Assembly (NCBI GenBank): GCA_943788095.1
Contig: CALSOZ010000001.1
Coordinates: 372,001-436,000 of the forward strand
DNA: 64,000 nt
Direction of reading: 5' to 3'
Origin: an uncultured Flavobacteriaceae bacterium
Lineage (GTDB): Bacteria; Bacteroidota; Bacteroidia; Flavobacteriales; Flavobacteriaceae
Made by a program: the position numbers and the translations under genes. Under the pieces are notes generated by a model, which had not been told where the DNA came from, did not search any database, and worked only from the letters and a program-made list of their open reading frames with translations. This document shows, one piece after another, positions 27,005 through 36,945 of the stretch. Within the stretch, counting starts at the first letter, position 1, and each line of letters starts with the position of its first letter.

Positions 27005-27787
27005 CTAAAACACTAATTTTTGAACGCTTGCGACCTTTGAACTCAGAAGCGAACTAACAACTGTTTTTTCACCATTGGTGTAAATTGTGTTTGTACCAGC
27101 AACCCTTTTGTTATTCAATAATTGGTTAGCTTCTAACACCGCTTTTGTTTGTCTTGCAACGGCTTCTCCAGAATCAATTATTTTTACATGACTTGGTAAG
27201 AGTTCTTTTAAAATCGGAGTTAAAAAGTGATAATGTGTACAGCCTAACACCAAACAATCGATGTTCGCATCAAGCATCGGCTTGAGATAGCTTTGGAGCA
27301 GTTGTAACATTTCTGGTGAATGTAAGCCACCCGCTTCGATCAACTCTACAATGCCATTTCCTTCCTGTTCAATAACGATCAATTCACTAGAATACAGTTG
27401 AGACGTTTTGTGAAATAATTGACTGCTTAAAGTGCCTTTAGTGGCTAGAATCCCTATTGCTTTTGATTTAGACTGAAGTGCAGCGGGTTTTATTGCCGGT
27501 TCAATTCCGATAAAGGGGATGTCGTAGTTCGCTCTCAGTGTATCAATTGCATTGGTTGTTGCGGTATTGCAAGCCACGACAATGAGTTTGCAGTCTTGAT
27601 CGATGAGCCACTCGGTATTTTTAACAGAAAGCGCAATAATGGCTTCTTTTCCTTTAGGGCCGTATGGGGCGTTTTTTGAGTCTGATAAATAGCAAGTTGA
27701 TTCCATAGGAAGTAATTGATGGATTTCTTTCCAAATAGAAAGACCGCCGACACCTGAATCAAATATTCCAATGGGTTTTGAACTCAT
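27005..27787 (-). CDS. murI: glutamate racemase
   Basis: 260 residues with both catalytic cysteines: VACNTATTNAID and LVLGCTHYHFL. The N-terminal IGIFDSGVGGLSIW provides the conserved Asp/Ser. It makes D-glutamate for peptidoglycan. Last gene of the envelope cluster after bamA and two ompH genes. Confidence 0.94.
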   Translation of the reverse strand: MSSKPIGIFDSGVGGLSIWKEIHQLLPMESTCYLSDSKNAPYGPKGKEAIIALSVKNTEWLIDQDCKLIVVACNTATTNAIDTLRANYDIPFIGIEPAIKPAALQSKSKAIGILATKGTLSSQLFHKTSQLYSSELIVIEQEGNGIVELIEAGGLHSPEMLQLLQSYLKPMLDANIDCLVLGCTHYHFLTPILKELLPSHVKIIDSGEAVARQTKAVLEANQLLNNKRVAGTNTIYTNGEKTVVSSLLSSKVASVQKLVF

Positions 27788-27800
27788 ACACTACAAAAAT

Positions 27801-27830
27801 AAAAAAGCTGCTCTTAAAGGAGCAGCTTTT
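27801..27830 (-). terminator. intrinsic terminator between ompH and murI
   Basis: AAGCTGCTC pairs with GAGCAGCTT. On the minus strand it is followed by a T-run, so it ends or attenuates the ompH transcript before murI. Confidence 0.7.
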
Positions 27831-27852
27831 CGTGAACTATTTTGATTTCGAT

Positions 27853-28362
27853 CTAAAATCCTAATTCAGATTTTACATCTTGAAGTAAATCTTTACCACC
27901 TGCAAAAATAACTCCTTGACCTTGTGAAGCGTCTAGGACGTAGTCAAATCCTTGTGCTTTACCAACTTTTAAGATGGCATTTTTAGCTTTCTCTGTAATT
28001 GGCTTTAAAAGATCAAATTCTTTTTTTTGCAAATCTTGTTGTGCTTGCGTTTGGTATTGACGAATGCTTTGTTCCATTCCTTGTACTTCTTGCAAGCGCT
28101 TTCCGTTCTCTTCGTCTGTTTTTGAAGCGGATTCAGAATCGTACTGCTTTATTTTATTTTGAAGCTCAGTTGCCATTCCTTGAATATCTGTTTCATAGGT
28201 TTTAGCTAATTTCTCTAGCTCTCCTTTTGCACTGTTCATCTCAGGCATGGCCTCAACCAATTCTTGTGTATTAATATGGGCGACCTTACTTTGTGCTTCA
28301 ACAGAGATACTGCTTGCGATAAAAAGTGTAGTGGCTAATAAAAGTAATCTTAAATGTTTCAT
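27853..28362 (-). CDS. OmpH/Skp-like periplasmic chaperone (short)
   Basis: 169 residues: signal peptide ending VEAQ, the VAHINTQELVEAMPEM start of the OmpH domain, a long coiled-coil (~45-115) and a C-terminal core strand DYVLDASQGQGVIFAGG. Skp-like trimers hold unfolded outer-membrane proteins for BamA. It lies 24 bp after the larger ompH paralogue. Confidence 0.9.
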   Translation of the reverse strand: MKHLRLLLLATTLFIASSISVEAQSKVAHINTQELVEAMPEMNSAKGELEKLAKTYETDIQGMATELQNKIKQYDSESASKTDEENGKRLQEVQGMEQSIRQYQTQAQQDLQKKEFDLLKPITEKAKNAILKVGKAQGFDYVLDASQGQGVIFAGGKDLLQDVKSELGF

Positions 28363-28386
28363 AGTAATTTAGTTTAATGTTTGATT

Positions 28387-29499
28387 TTAATTATTGTTTC
28401 TAATGCTATCTCTTTTTCGTTTTTGAGCTTCAAGTCGTTCTTTCCGCTCTTCAAAAGCTCGTTTTTTCTTTTCTTCTAACGCTTTTTTTCGGAGTTCTCT
28501 TTCACTTAGAACTTTTGGAGCCTCAGTAGCGATCGTTTTTTCTTCTGTTTTTTCGGCTCTTGCTTTTTCACGCTCGTCAATTACTTTTTGTCGTTTCGCT
28601 TCAAGCTCTTTTTTACGCGCTTCTCTTGCTTCAAGGATCTTAGATTTAGAGGATTCGGGAGTCAATTGGTTCTCTTCAGCAGTTGTACCTTTATTATTTT
28701 TTTCGGCTCTAGCTTTTGCACGATCATCGAGGACTTTTTGCTTTTTAGCTGCAACTTGTTTTTTACGTTCTTCTCGAGACTTAAGTTGGTCTTCTCGTTT
28801 CTTTTCTAGCAATGCAGCGCGTTCTTCTTTTCGCTTATCTAATAATTGTTGACGCTCATCTTTTCCAGAATCGACTTCTACAATAGCTTCTTCTTCTTCC
28901 GCTTCTTTCCGTTGTTTTTTGGTTTCGGCTTGTGTGCGTTTGGAAGCCCTGTTAATGGTGCGAAGTATTTGTTCACTGATGTCATATCGATCGGCAGAAT
29001 ATAACATGACCACATCGGCAGATTTATCAAAAATGAAGTCATATTTTTTTGTTCTCGCAATCTCTTGTACAGCAGCAAATATCTGATCTTGTATTGGCTG
29101 CATCAGTTGTTTTTTTTGAATCAACAAATCGCCATTAGGACCAAATCTGTTTTGTTGGTACTCTATAATTTCATTTTCTATAATCTGTAGGTCTTCTTCA
29201 CGGTCTTTAATCAACTCACTGGTGAGCAATATTCGTTCGTTGTTTAATTGTTTTTTTTGATCTTCGAGAGTTGTTAAACGACTCTCTATTTCTGATTTCC
29301 ACTCTTGTATTTTTGCATCTAACTGTGAAACTGAGTTTTGGTATTCAGTAATATTTTCTAAGATATATTCAGTGTCAATATAGCCAATTCGAACGCTTTT
29401 TTGAGCATATCCGCTAACGGTAATATTTAGCACAAAAAGTAAGCATACAAACTTTTTTAGAGTCGAAAAACAACTTAGTCTAAAATTATGTGAACTCAT
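28387..29499 (-). CDS. OmpH/Skp-like protein with long charged C-terminal tail
   Basis: 370 residues. The first ~180 form a signal peptide and OmpH domain (RIGYIDTEYILENITEYQ...YDFIFDKSADVVMLYS). The remaining ~190 are a highly charged Lys/Arg/Glu coiled-coil with recurring ERKKQV, EARKKEL and KRAFEERK segments. The second of the tandem chaperones downstream of bamA; the tail is far longer than in classical Skp. Confidence 0.85.
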   Translation of the reverse strand: MSSHNFRLSCFSTLKKFVCLLFVLNITVSGYAQKSVRIGYIDTEYILENITEYQNSVSQLDAKIQEWKSEIESRLTTLEDQKKQLNNERILLTSELIKDREEDLQIIENEIIEYQQNRFGPNGDLLIQKKQLMQPIQDQIFAAVQEIARTKKYDFIFDKSADVVMLYSADRYDISEQILRTINRASKRTQAETKKQRKEAEEEEAIVEVDSGKDERQQLLDKRKEERAALLEKKREDQLKSREERKKQVAAKKQKVLDDRAKARAEKNNKGTTAEENQLTPESSKSKILEAREARKKELEAKRQKVIDEREKARAEKTEEKTIATEAPKVLSERELRKKALEEKKKRAFEERKERLEAQKRKRDSIRNNN

Positions 29500-29632
29500 T
29501 TTTTAATTATTTCAAATTAATGATTTGGGATTTGTTTATCAATATATTTCAAATTAACGAAATAAATTTCAGAATATTTCATCTCCAAGTTATTCATTCT
29601 ATGCTTCATTAAAGAAAATACCATGCCAAATA

Positions 29633-32242
29633 TTAAAATTGCTGACCAATGATGAAATGTGTTTCCCAACCATGCTTTACGGTTTCGCCTGGTAAAGGGT
29701 CAAATCCATGTCCAAAATCAATCCCTAACAATCCAAAGGCGGGCATGAATAAACGCAACCCAATTCCAGCAGATCTATTAATTAAAAATGGATTATAGTC
29801 TTTAAAGCTATTATAGGAAGCTCCCCCTTCTAAAAAGGCAAGCACATAAATTTTGGTTTGTTGTTCTAAAGTAATTGGGTGTCTTAATTCTAAAGAGTAT
29901 TTATTGTAAATTGTTCCACCATCTTGGTTTGAGAGTGATTGATTTGGATAGCCTCTCAAGGCAACAGCTTCTCTACCATCTAAGCTATACGTTCCTAGAC
30001 CATCGCCTCCAAGAAAAAAGCGCTCAAACGGAATCACACCACGATCATTATTGTAGGCGCCCAAAAACCCGTATTCAAAGGATGGTTTCAAGATCAATTT
30101 TCCTGCAAGTTTAGTGTACCACTCTCCTTTAAATTTAATTTTATAAAATTCTAACCACTTGTAACGTTCTTGATCGATTTCACCAATTCGCGTTGAGGCA
30201 TCGGTGCGTTTCTGAATTTCATCTTCTTTATTGCTATTTGAGTACTGAGATATGATGTCGTATTGCGCTTGGCGTTCTTGACTTAAACCCTTATAATCGA
30301 CGTTACTTACTGCAGAGTAAGGAAAACTAAACTTTGCAGAGAGATTAAAACTCGATCCACCTTCGGGATAGATTGGATCGTTGAAAGTGTTGTTACGACT
30401 CAATCCAACGGTGTAAGCCAAGTTATTAGAGTTTCCATTTCCAAATGTAAATAAGCCTGTATTATAGTTATTTAGGTCGTAGTATTGAAAACTTAATGCT
30501 TGGGAAAGGACAAAATAATCATCTGGTACGGATAGTTTTTTTGCAATACCAAGGGTTAAGCCTGTAATGTTAAAACTTCTATTTTTATCGGCATTTCGAG
30601 TGGCAGGGTTGTATAAAAACTGTTTTGTCTGCGAAATAGAAGTAGAAAATTGTACTGGCTTTTCACCCCCGAGCCATGGCTCTGAAAATGAAAAACTATA
30701 AGTTTGAAAAAATCGACTTGCTTGCAAACGAAGCGATAAACTCTGACCATCTCCCATCGGAACTGGCGTATAAGCTTCTTTATTGAAAATATTTTTTACA
30801 GAAAAATTGCTAAAGGTAAGCCCCAAAGTTCCAATGAAACCACCACCGCCGTAACCTCCTTGTAATTCGATTTGACTAGACCCTTTTTCGACTACAGAAT
30901 ATTCTACATCCAAAGTTCCATCTGTTGGGTTTACGTTTTTTAAATCTGGAGCTATTTGTTGAGCATCAAAAAATCCAAGTTGCCCAAGTTCACGTATGGT
31001 TCTCACCACATTGGATTTACTGTACAATTGCCCAGGACGCGTTCGAAGTTCTCGGTAGATGACGTGGTCATTTGTCTTGTCATTTCCAACAACATTTATA
31101 CTTCTAAAATAGGCTGGTTTCCCTTCTGTAATACGAATTTCCATATCAATGACATTTCCATCGGTACTAACCTCAACAGGTGTAATCGTTGAAAACAGAT
31201 ATCCGTTATTTTGATATAAGTTTGTTAAGTCAAATGCATCAGGATCAGAAGCATCGGCGATTCTTTTTTCCAACTCAATACCGTTGTAGGTATCTCCTTT
31301 TTTGATTTTTAAAATACGATTGAGCTGGGCATCAGTGTAAACGGAGTTCCCTAAAAAGTTGAGCGAACCATAAACATATTTTTCGCCTTCTTCAATGTCT
31401 ATCTTAAGACTCACTGTGTTATTGTCATCGACCGTAAGCGTATCACTTACAACTCTTGCATCTCTGTAGCCTAGTTCTTTGTATTTATCGACAATGCTAT
31501 TAAGATCTTCCTTATACTCTGCGTCAATATACTTAGAGCGTTTCCAAAGTCTCAAAGGATTTTTCATTTTAGTCTTCTTCATCGCTTTTCGAAGACGTTT
31601 ACTGCTTAGTTTTTCTAAGCCTGTAAATTCGATTTCCTTTATTTTGATTTTAGACCCTTTGTCAATTTTAATCAACATATCCACTCTAGATTTATTAACC
31701 GAGTCCACTACTTTTTTAGTTGTAATACTGGTCTTGGCGTTTAAAAACCCGAGTTTTCGGTACTTGCTTTCAAGGTAGTTTTTGGTGGTTGTTGTTAGGT
31801 TTTCTGTCACCTTAACGCCTTTGTCTAACTTGTTTTCTTTGAGGATCTCTTTTATCTTCCCTTTTTTTACTCCGACAATTTTTACCTCTTTTAGTTCCGG
31901 TAAGTCATCTAATTGAAGTTCTAAAAACACATTTGAGCCTTCAATTTTACTGATAAATAAGTCGATGCTACTAAACAGGTTTGAGTTCCATAATTTCTTA
32001 ATGGCATCTCCAATTTTGTTATCTCCAGGGATGTCTATAGTTTCACCTTTTCGTAATCCTGAGTAGGTTACAATTGTTTCTGCCCCATAAACCGTCTGGC
32101 CACTGACTGAAATGTCAGCGATGGTGTAGGTGGTTTGTGGTTCCCTGCTTTCTTGTGAAAACAACAGAGAGCTACTTAAAAGTGCAATAAAGCAGAGGCG
32201 TCTGTTGATGTATTTAAAAGTTATTTTAGCTAAGCTGATCAC
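29633..32242 (-). CDS. bamA: outer membrane protein assembly factor BamA
   Basis: About 869 residues when started at the GTG at 32242, which puts a normal signal peptide (RRLCFIALLSSSLLFSQ) at the N-terminus. Longer in-frame starts add uncharged-signal-free sequence inside uppS. Five POTRA repeats follow (e.g. ISVSGQTVYG, VKIVGVKKGK, SLNFLGNSVY), then the 16-strand barrel with QGGYGGGGFIGT and RGYPNQS, ending HFIIGQQF. It inserts outer-membrane proteins. The start overlaps the end of uppS by 17 bp. Confidence 0.93.
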   Translation of the reverse strand: MISLAKITFKYINRRLCFIALLSSSLLFSQESREPQTTYTIADISVSGQTVYGAETIVTYSGLRKGETIDIPGDNKIGDAIKKLWNSNLFSSIDLFISKIEGSNVFLELQLDDLPELKEVKIVGVKKGKIKEILKENKLDKGVKVTENLTTTTKNYLESKYRKLGFLNAKTSITTKKVVDSVNKSRVDMLIKIDKGSKIKIKEIEFTGLEKLSSKRLRKAMKKTKMKNPLRLWKRSKYIDAEYKEDLNSIVDKYKELGYRDARVVSDTLTVDDNNTVSLKIDIEEGEKYVYGSLNFLGNSVYTDAQLNRILKIKKGDTYNGIELEKRIADASDPDAFDLTNLYQNNGYLFSTITPVEVSTDGNVIDMEIRITEGKPAYFRSINVVGNDKTNDHVIYRELRTRPGQLYSKSNVVRTIRELGQLGFFDAQQIAPDLKNVNPTDGTLDVEYSVVEKGSSQIELQGGYGGGGFIGTLGLTFSNFSVKNIFNKEAYTPVPMGDGQSLSLRLQASRFFQTYSFSFSEPWLGGEKPVQFSTSISQTKQFLYNPATRNADKNRSFNITGLTLGIAKKLSVPDDYFVLSQALSFQYYDLNNYNTGLFTFGNGNSNNLAYTVGLSRNNTFNDPIYPEGGSSFNLSAKFSFPYSAVSNVDYKGLSQERQAQYDIISQYSNSNKEDEIQKRTDASTRIGEIDQERYKWLEFYKIKFKGEWYTKLAGKLILKPSFEYGFLGAYNNDRGVIPFERFFLGGDGLGTYSLDGREAVALRGYPNQSLSNQDGGTIYNKYSLELRHPITLEQQTKIYVLAFLEGGASYNSFKDYNPFLINRSAGIGLRLFMPAFGLLGIDFGHGFDPLPGETVKHGWETHFIIGQQF

Positions 32243-32966
32243 TTGTTTTTCCAAATCTTCGTTCTCTTTTTTGATAATTAACGATGGCTTCATACAAATG
32301 CTCATTTGTAAAGTCGGGCCAATATACATCAGTAAAATATAATTCTGCATAAGCAATTTGCCATAACAGAAAATTACTGATGCGTTTTTCACCACTTGTA
32401 CGGATTAATAAATCCACGTCTGGCAAATTTTGGGTGTAAAGATGCTGATTTATTAGCGTTTCATCAATACTTTCGACTGAAATTATATTATTTTTAACTT
32501 TATCACTTATAAGTTTCATGGCATTAACCAGTTCATCTCTGGAGCCATAGCTTAGCGCAAGGGTTAAAACCATGCGAGAATTTTCCTTGGTTTCGTCGAT
32601 TACATGCAATAATTCTTTATAAACCTTTTCAGGGAGTGTTTTAAGGTCTCCAATTGCATTTAATCGAATGTTATTTTTTTGAAGGGTTCCTATTTCTTTT
32701 TTTAATGAAGAAATCAATAGTTGCATGAGCGTTTTTACTTCTAATTTTGGACGCTTCCAATTTTCGGTCGAAAAGGCATAGAGTGTCAGATGTTTCACTC
32801 CTAATTCCGCACAACTTTCAACGGTGGTACGCACCGATTTAGTGCCGTTTTCATGTCCAAAAACACGCCTGAATCCTTTTTCTTTTGCCCAACGCCCATT
32901 TCCATCCATGATGATCGCTATGTGACTTGGCAAGTTTTCTGATGCTATTATTGTTTTTAAACTCAT
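32226..32966 (-). CDS. uppS: isoprenyl (undecaprenyl diphosphate) synthase
   Basis: 246 residues. IAIIMDGNGRWAKEKG carries the catalytic Asp, with TLYAFSTENWKRP and LIRTSGEKRISNFLLWQ downstream. It makes the undecaprenyl lipid carrier for peptidoglycan and surface polysaccharides. Sits between DUF6089 and bamA as in other Flavobacteria. Confidence 0.94.
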   Translation of the reverse strand: MSLKTIIASENLPSHIAIIMDGNGRWAKEKGFRRVFGHENGTKSVRTTVESCAELGVKHLTLYAFSTENWKRPKLEVKTLMQLLISSLKKEIGTLQKNNIRLNAIGDLKTLPEKVYKELLHVIDETKENSRMVLTLALSYGSRDELVNAMKLISDKVKNNIISVESIDETLINQHLYTQNLPDVDLLIRTSGEKRISNFLLWQIAYAELYFTDVYWPDFTNEHLYEAIVNYQKRERRFGKTSDQLS

Positions 32967-32967
32967 A

Positions 32968-33657
32968 TTAATAATTACAAAAGCAGGGTTTTCTTCCGAA
33001 CGTGTAAGTTAAGGTAAAACCGCTAAATACATACCAATCATTATTATTAAAATTTCCAAATCTAAATCGTTCCCTTAAATTTTCGGTATCAGGGACACTT
33101 CCATCTAATTCATCCGAAAACGTATAATGCGCCGCAATTTCAAATCCCAAAACGATATGGGGAGCTACACTCACTTTAAATCCCAATGCAATCGGTATGC
33201 CATACGCGTTGCTTCTTGTTTTTTCTGAGACCAATCGACCTCCAGAATAATAGAAGTTTGGAAAATTTGCCATACTGATTCCTGTATAAATGTATGGAGT
33301 GGCCTGAGGGGTTCCCGTGTGTAAATCAAATTCAAAAAATGTAAACTCCATCCCTGCCGAAACTTCAAATAATGACGAGTTGAAATTATAACCTCTTAAT
33401 TTTCTTCTGGGATCGTCGGACGCTGTGTCATCTGCCGCGAGTTTGGAATATATAAAACTAGCTCTAAGAGAATGTCTAGTGCTTCGATTCCATTTCAAAA
33501 TTCCTCCGAAAGACAATGCGTTTGGGGCAATAAACGTGGTTGCTCCAACGTCTCCTACAAAATTACTTCCACCTCCAAAAACCCCAATCTCATAAATCTG
33601 AGCATCACTCAAATTATAGGTTAACAGTAAGACTAAAAGGATATAGACGGGTTTCAT
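32968..33657 (-). CDS. DUF6089 family outer-membrane beta-barrel-like protein
   Basis: 229 residues: a signal peptide ending SDAQ, then EIGVFGGGSNFVGDVG and an alternating-strand pattern ending SGFTLTYTFGRKPCFCNY. This family occurs almost always between nadK and uppS in Flavobacteria. An eight-strand barrel is inferred. Function unknown; one base before uppS, so translationally linked. Confidence 0.85.
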   Translation of the reverse strand: MKPVYILLVLLLTYNLSDAQIYEIGVFGGGSNFVGDVGATTFIAPNALSFGGILKWNRSTRHSLRASFIYSKLAADDTASDDPRRKLRGYNFNSSLFEVSAGMEFTFFEFDLHTGTPQATPYIYTGISMANFPNFYYSGGRLVSEKTRSNAYGIPIALGFKVSVAPHIVLGFEIAAHYTFSDELDGSVPDTENLRERFRFGNFNNNDWYVFSGFTLTYTFGRKPCFCNY

Positions 33658-33754
33658 TTTGTTTTTAAAAATGCAAATATAATAATTTTGATTAGCCCCT
33701 CGTAACTATATTCAGAGACTAATCTATACAACAGATTTTATCTTATTATATTGT

Positions 33755-34642
33755 TTAATTCCGATGATCGGCGCCCCACAATAGTTTTTTGCGAAGTGTT
33801 TCTAGAAAACTCTCTTCTTCCAGTTCGAGCATGTGAATGTTGTAAGGTGCTTTCTGAATGGTAATCGTTGTGTTATTATTAAGCGTGTTGATTCTCGAAT
33901 CTAGCGAAACCAAATGAACATTTTCACGCCCCGAGACTTTTAATTTTATGACTCGTTTACTAGAAATTACAAGTGGACGTGCGTTTAAATTGTGAGGTGC
34001 AATTGGGGTTAAAACGAGACTATCCGCCTCTGGCATAATTACGGGCCCTCCACAACTTAAAGAATAGCCAGTAGAACCAGTAGGAGTCGAGACAATCAGT
34101 CCATCTGCCCAGTAGGAGGTTAAAAACTCATCATTCAACCAGGTTTCAATAGAAATCATAGAGGTTGTGTTTTTTCTACTAACAGTGATTTCATTTAGCG
34201 CGAAATTTAAATCAAAACAGCGTCCTCGCTATCGGTCTGTTAAGCTCAATAGACTCCTTTCGGAAATTCGATACTGTCCTTGAAAAATTCGATTCATGGC
34301 ACTTTCGATATTGTTTATTGGGATGGTTGCTAAAAACCCTAAGCGCCCTGTGTTGATGCCAACAATTGGAATTTCTAAATCTTTCACGTACGTTATGGCT
34401 CTTAAAATAGTGCCATCGCCTCCGATACTAATTAAAAGTTGATACGAGCGATCTAAGGAGTCAAACGTTTGAAATCCAAATGAAGTGATGTCGATATCAG
34501 ACTCTGCCACAATAGATGTGTGAAAGTTTTTTTCAAATACAACTTCGGAAGTTTTATTAGTTAGAGACTCGATAAGTGTTTTGATGGCGGCTTCAGAGCG
34601 TTCGTTAAAAGCTGGGCCATAAACGGCTATTTTCATTTTCAA
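33755..34642 (-). CDS. nadK: NAD kinase (interrupted by a compensating pair of indels)
   Basis: ATP-NAD kinase split by an in-frame TAG near 34227. Upstream part: MKIAVYGPAF, SIGGDGTILRAI (GGDG motif) and INTGRLGFLA. Downstream part: DGLIVSTPTGSTGYSLSCGGP. Between them, dropping one C and adding one T turns the broken stretch into LTDSEDAVFDLNFALNEI, exactly what the family has there. Restored, ~295 residues. Phosphorylates NAD to NADP and is normally essential, so a sequence error is the likely cause. Confidence 0.88.
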
Positions 34643-34646
34643 TCGC

Positions 34647-35302
34647 TTATAAGTTTAAATAGTTGTCTAAATATGCTGAACGTTCTTTGAGAGTGCTTAA
34701 AAAACCATCATCTTCATGCCCCGAAATAATTGTGTAGCCGTAGCGTCTAAAGGCTTGAAAAAGACTGCTTAAACCCGAGTTCCCGATTTTAAGCGTTATT
34801 TGCGATAAATCGTTTTTGGTTCTAGAAATAAAAGCCCCTAATAACTTGGCATTATTGGACTCTACAATTTGGCTAATTTCACTGAATGAAAAGTCATTAG
34901 CATCGTTTTTCAATCACAATAATGCCGCCTGTTCCGAAAAAAATGGCGTCTTATTAAATAATGAAATGATATCATTTAATTGATAATATCCCAAATAATT
35001 ATTTTCAGCATCTAAAACAGGCATGATGTTACTATCATTTTTTGCAAAGGCTTCTAAAACATCAAGCCATAAAAAAGTGTCTCGACAAAAAATCCTTCGA
35101 TCGCATACAGGACTTCCGAAATCGCTTGTTCAGATTCAAAACAATAGACATCTGTTTCCGATAAACATCCCATGTATATTTGGTTGTTTAGAACGGGAAC
35201 ATGCGAGTAAGTTAATTGTTTAAAAATAGTCTGTAACTCCGCTACAAGCGTTTCAGGGCTTGAAGGGGTTAGATCGTTTATTATAAATTGATTTAAAGGC
35301 AT
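34647..35302 (-). CDS. CBS-domain protein (about three frameshifts)
   Basis: Frames at 35054-35302 and 34647-34913, with the sequence between them, join into one protein of about 219 residues. Start MPLNQFIINDL, first CBS motif (LTYSHVPVLNNQIYMG), second (NIMPVLDAENNYLGYYQ), then PFFGTGGIIVIEKNDAND and a C-terminal ACT-like part. Breaks lie near 35065 and in runs near 34945 and 34915. CBS pairs bind adenosine nucleotides. Position between pdxJ and nadK is conserved in Flavobacteria. No catalytic domain is seen, so it is regulatory or unknown. Confidence 0.8.
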
Positions 35303-35389
35303 CCGCGCGTATATTCAAATGCAAATTAATCAAAAATAATAGACTTTAAGCGTTAAGTACTTTGTATTTTTGTTTGAAATTTAATTTTA

Positions 35390-36104
35390 ATGACTAAGCT
35401 AAGCGTAAATATCAATAAGATTGCTACCCTGAGAAATTCTAGAGGTGGCGACACTCCTAATGTTGTTCAATTTGCTAAAGATGTGCAAGAATTTGGTGCC
35501 CAAGGCGTTACCATTCACCCACGTCCAGACCAGCGTCATATCCGTTATCAAGATGCGTATGATCTTAAATCGGTGGTACACACCGAATATAATATTGAAG
35601 GGAACCCCATCCCTGAGTTTGTTGAGATGGTTCTTAAAATTAAACCGACCCAAGTCACTTTAGTGCCAGATGCAGAGGATGCGATTACCTCTAATGCTGG
35701 ATGGGACACCCTCAAGCACAACGGTTTTTTGACGGAAATCATTCAAGAATTCAAGCAAAATGACATTCGAACCTCGGTGTTTTTAGATCCCAAGCTCTAC
35801 ACAAGTTGAAGGTGCGAAAGCCATTGGAGCGGATCGAATTGAACTCTACACTGAAGCCTTTGCGCATCAATTTTCATTAGGAAATAAAGATGCAATGATA
35901 CCTTATACTGAGTGTGCACAACGTGCTTTGCAATTTGATTTAGGTTTGAATGCAGGACATGATTTGTCATTAGAGAATATTCAGTTTTTCAAAGAAAATG
36001 CTCCAGGATTATTAGAAGTCTCTATTGGGCATGCCCTAATATCTGAAAGCTTGTATTTAGGAATCGATAATGTGATCAATATGTATTTGAATAAATTGAA
36101 ATAA
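35390..36104 (+). CDS. pdxJ: pyridoxine 5'-phosphate synthase (one frameshift)
   Basis: TIM-barrel family start MTKLSVNINKIATLRNSRGG, with GVTIHPRPDQRHI, VTLVPD and the catalytic EGN segment. The frame breaks near 35794, where one extra A turns DPSSTQVEGAKAIGADRIEL into an early stop. The second half resumes through LGLNAGHDLSLEN and IGHALISE. Restored, ~237 residues. It condenses 1-deoxyxylulose 5-phosphate with the PdxA product to pyridoxine phosphate. The stop overlaps the next ATG (TAATG). Confidence 0.9.
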
Positions 36105-36870
36105 TGCTTTTACACTCTAATATCATTGGCGAAGGCCCGCCGCTTTCATTATACTCCATGGGTTTTTGGGAATGGGCGATAATTGGAAAACTCTGGCTAA
36201 GCAGTTCTCAGCTTTAGGGTTTCAGGTCCATCTTGTAGATCAACGAAATCACGGCCGAAGCTTTCATAGTTCAGAATTTAATTACGATGTATTAGCGGCA
36301 GATTTAAAGGCCTATTGTAATTATCATAATTTAGAAAACATCATACTTTTAGGGCATTCGATGGGCGGGAAGACAGCCATGCTTTTTGCCGCACTTCATC
36401 CCGAAATTGTGTCAAAATTAATTGTAGCCGACATCGCGCCTCGATTTTATCCTGTGCATCATGATGCTATTTTGGAAGGCTTATCATCCTTAGATTTTGA
36501 AAAAATAACGTCTAGAAAAGAGGCGGAAATTCAGCTCTCAACATATGTTCATGACGTTGGTATCCGACAATTTTTATTAAAAAACGTTTATAGAGTTTCT
36601 TCAGAAACGTTAGGTCTTCGGATAAATGTAGCAACGCTTAAAACCCATGTTTCTGAAGTTGGAGAAGCGTTGCCTTCGATGCTAAGCTTCCAAAAAGAAA
36701 GCTTGTTTTTAAGAGGCGATAAGTCAGAATATATTTCTGCTTCGGATGAGTCGCTTATTAAGCATCAATTTCCTTTTGCAGTTATTAAAACAATTTCAAA
36801 TGCAGGCCATTGGCTACACGCTGAAAACCCAGTGGATTTCTTCAATAGTGTCCGCGACTTTATCACTTGA
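36104..36870 (+). CDS. alpha/beta-fold hydrolase (one frameshift near the start)
   Basis: The ATG at 36104 overlaps the pdxJ stop and gives MLLHSNIIGEGPPLS. One missing base near 36147 then restores IILHGFLGMGDNWKTLA, the oxyanion-loop HGF motif. Further on: DQRNHGRS, the nucleophile elbow LLGHSMGGKTA, VADIAPRFYP and the catalytic His in NAGHWLHAENP. Matches the YbfF-like esterase group, ~255 residues. Substrate unknown. Confidence 0.8.
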
Positions 36871-36945
36871 TTCACATAAGCTTAAAAATGTTTGTAAGGC
36901 GATAAAAATAGTGTATTTTTGCCACCCTAATTTTATTTCACTAGA

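Noticed and set aside
32243-32395. Longer BamA N-terminus starting inside uppS
   Set aside because: Would put ~51 residues before a clear signal peptide; the GTG at 32242 fits export better.
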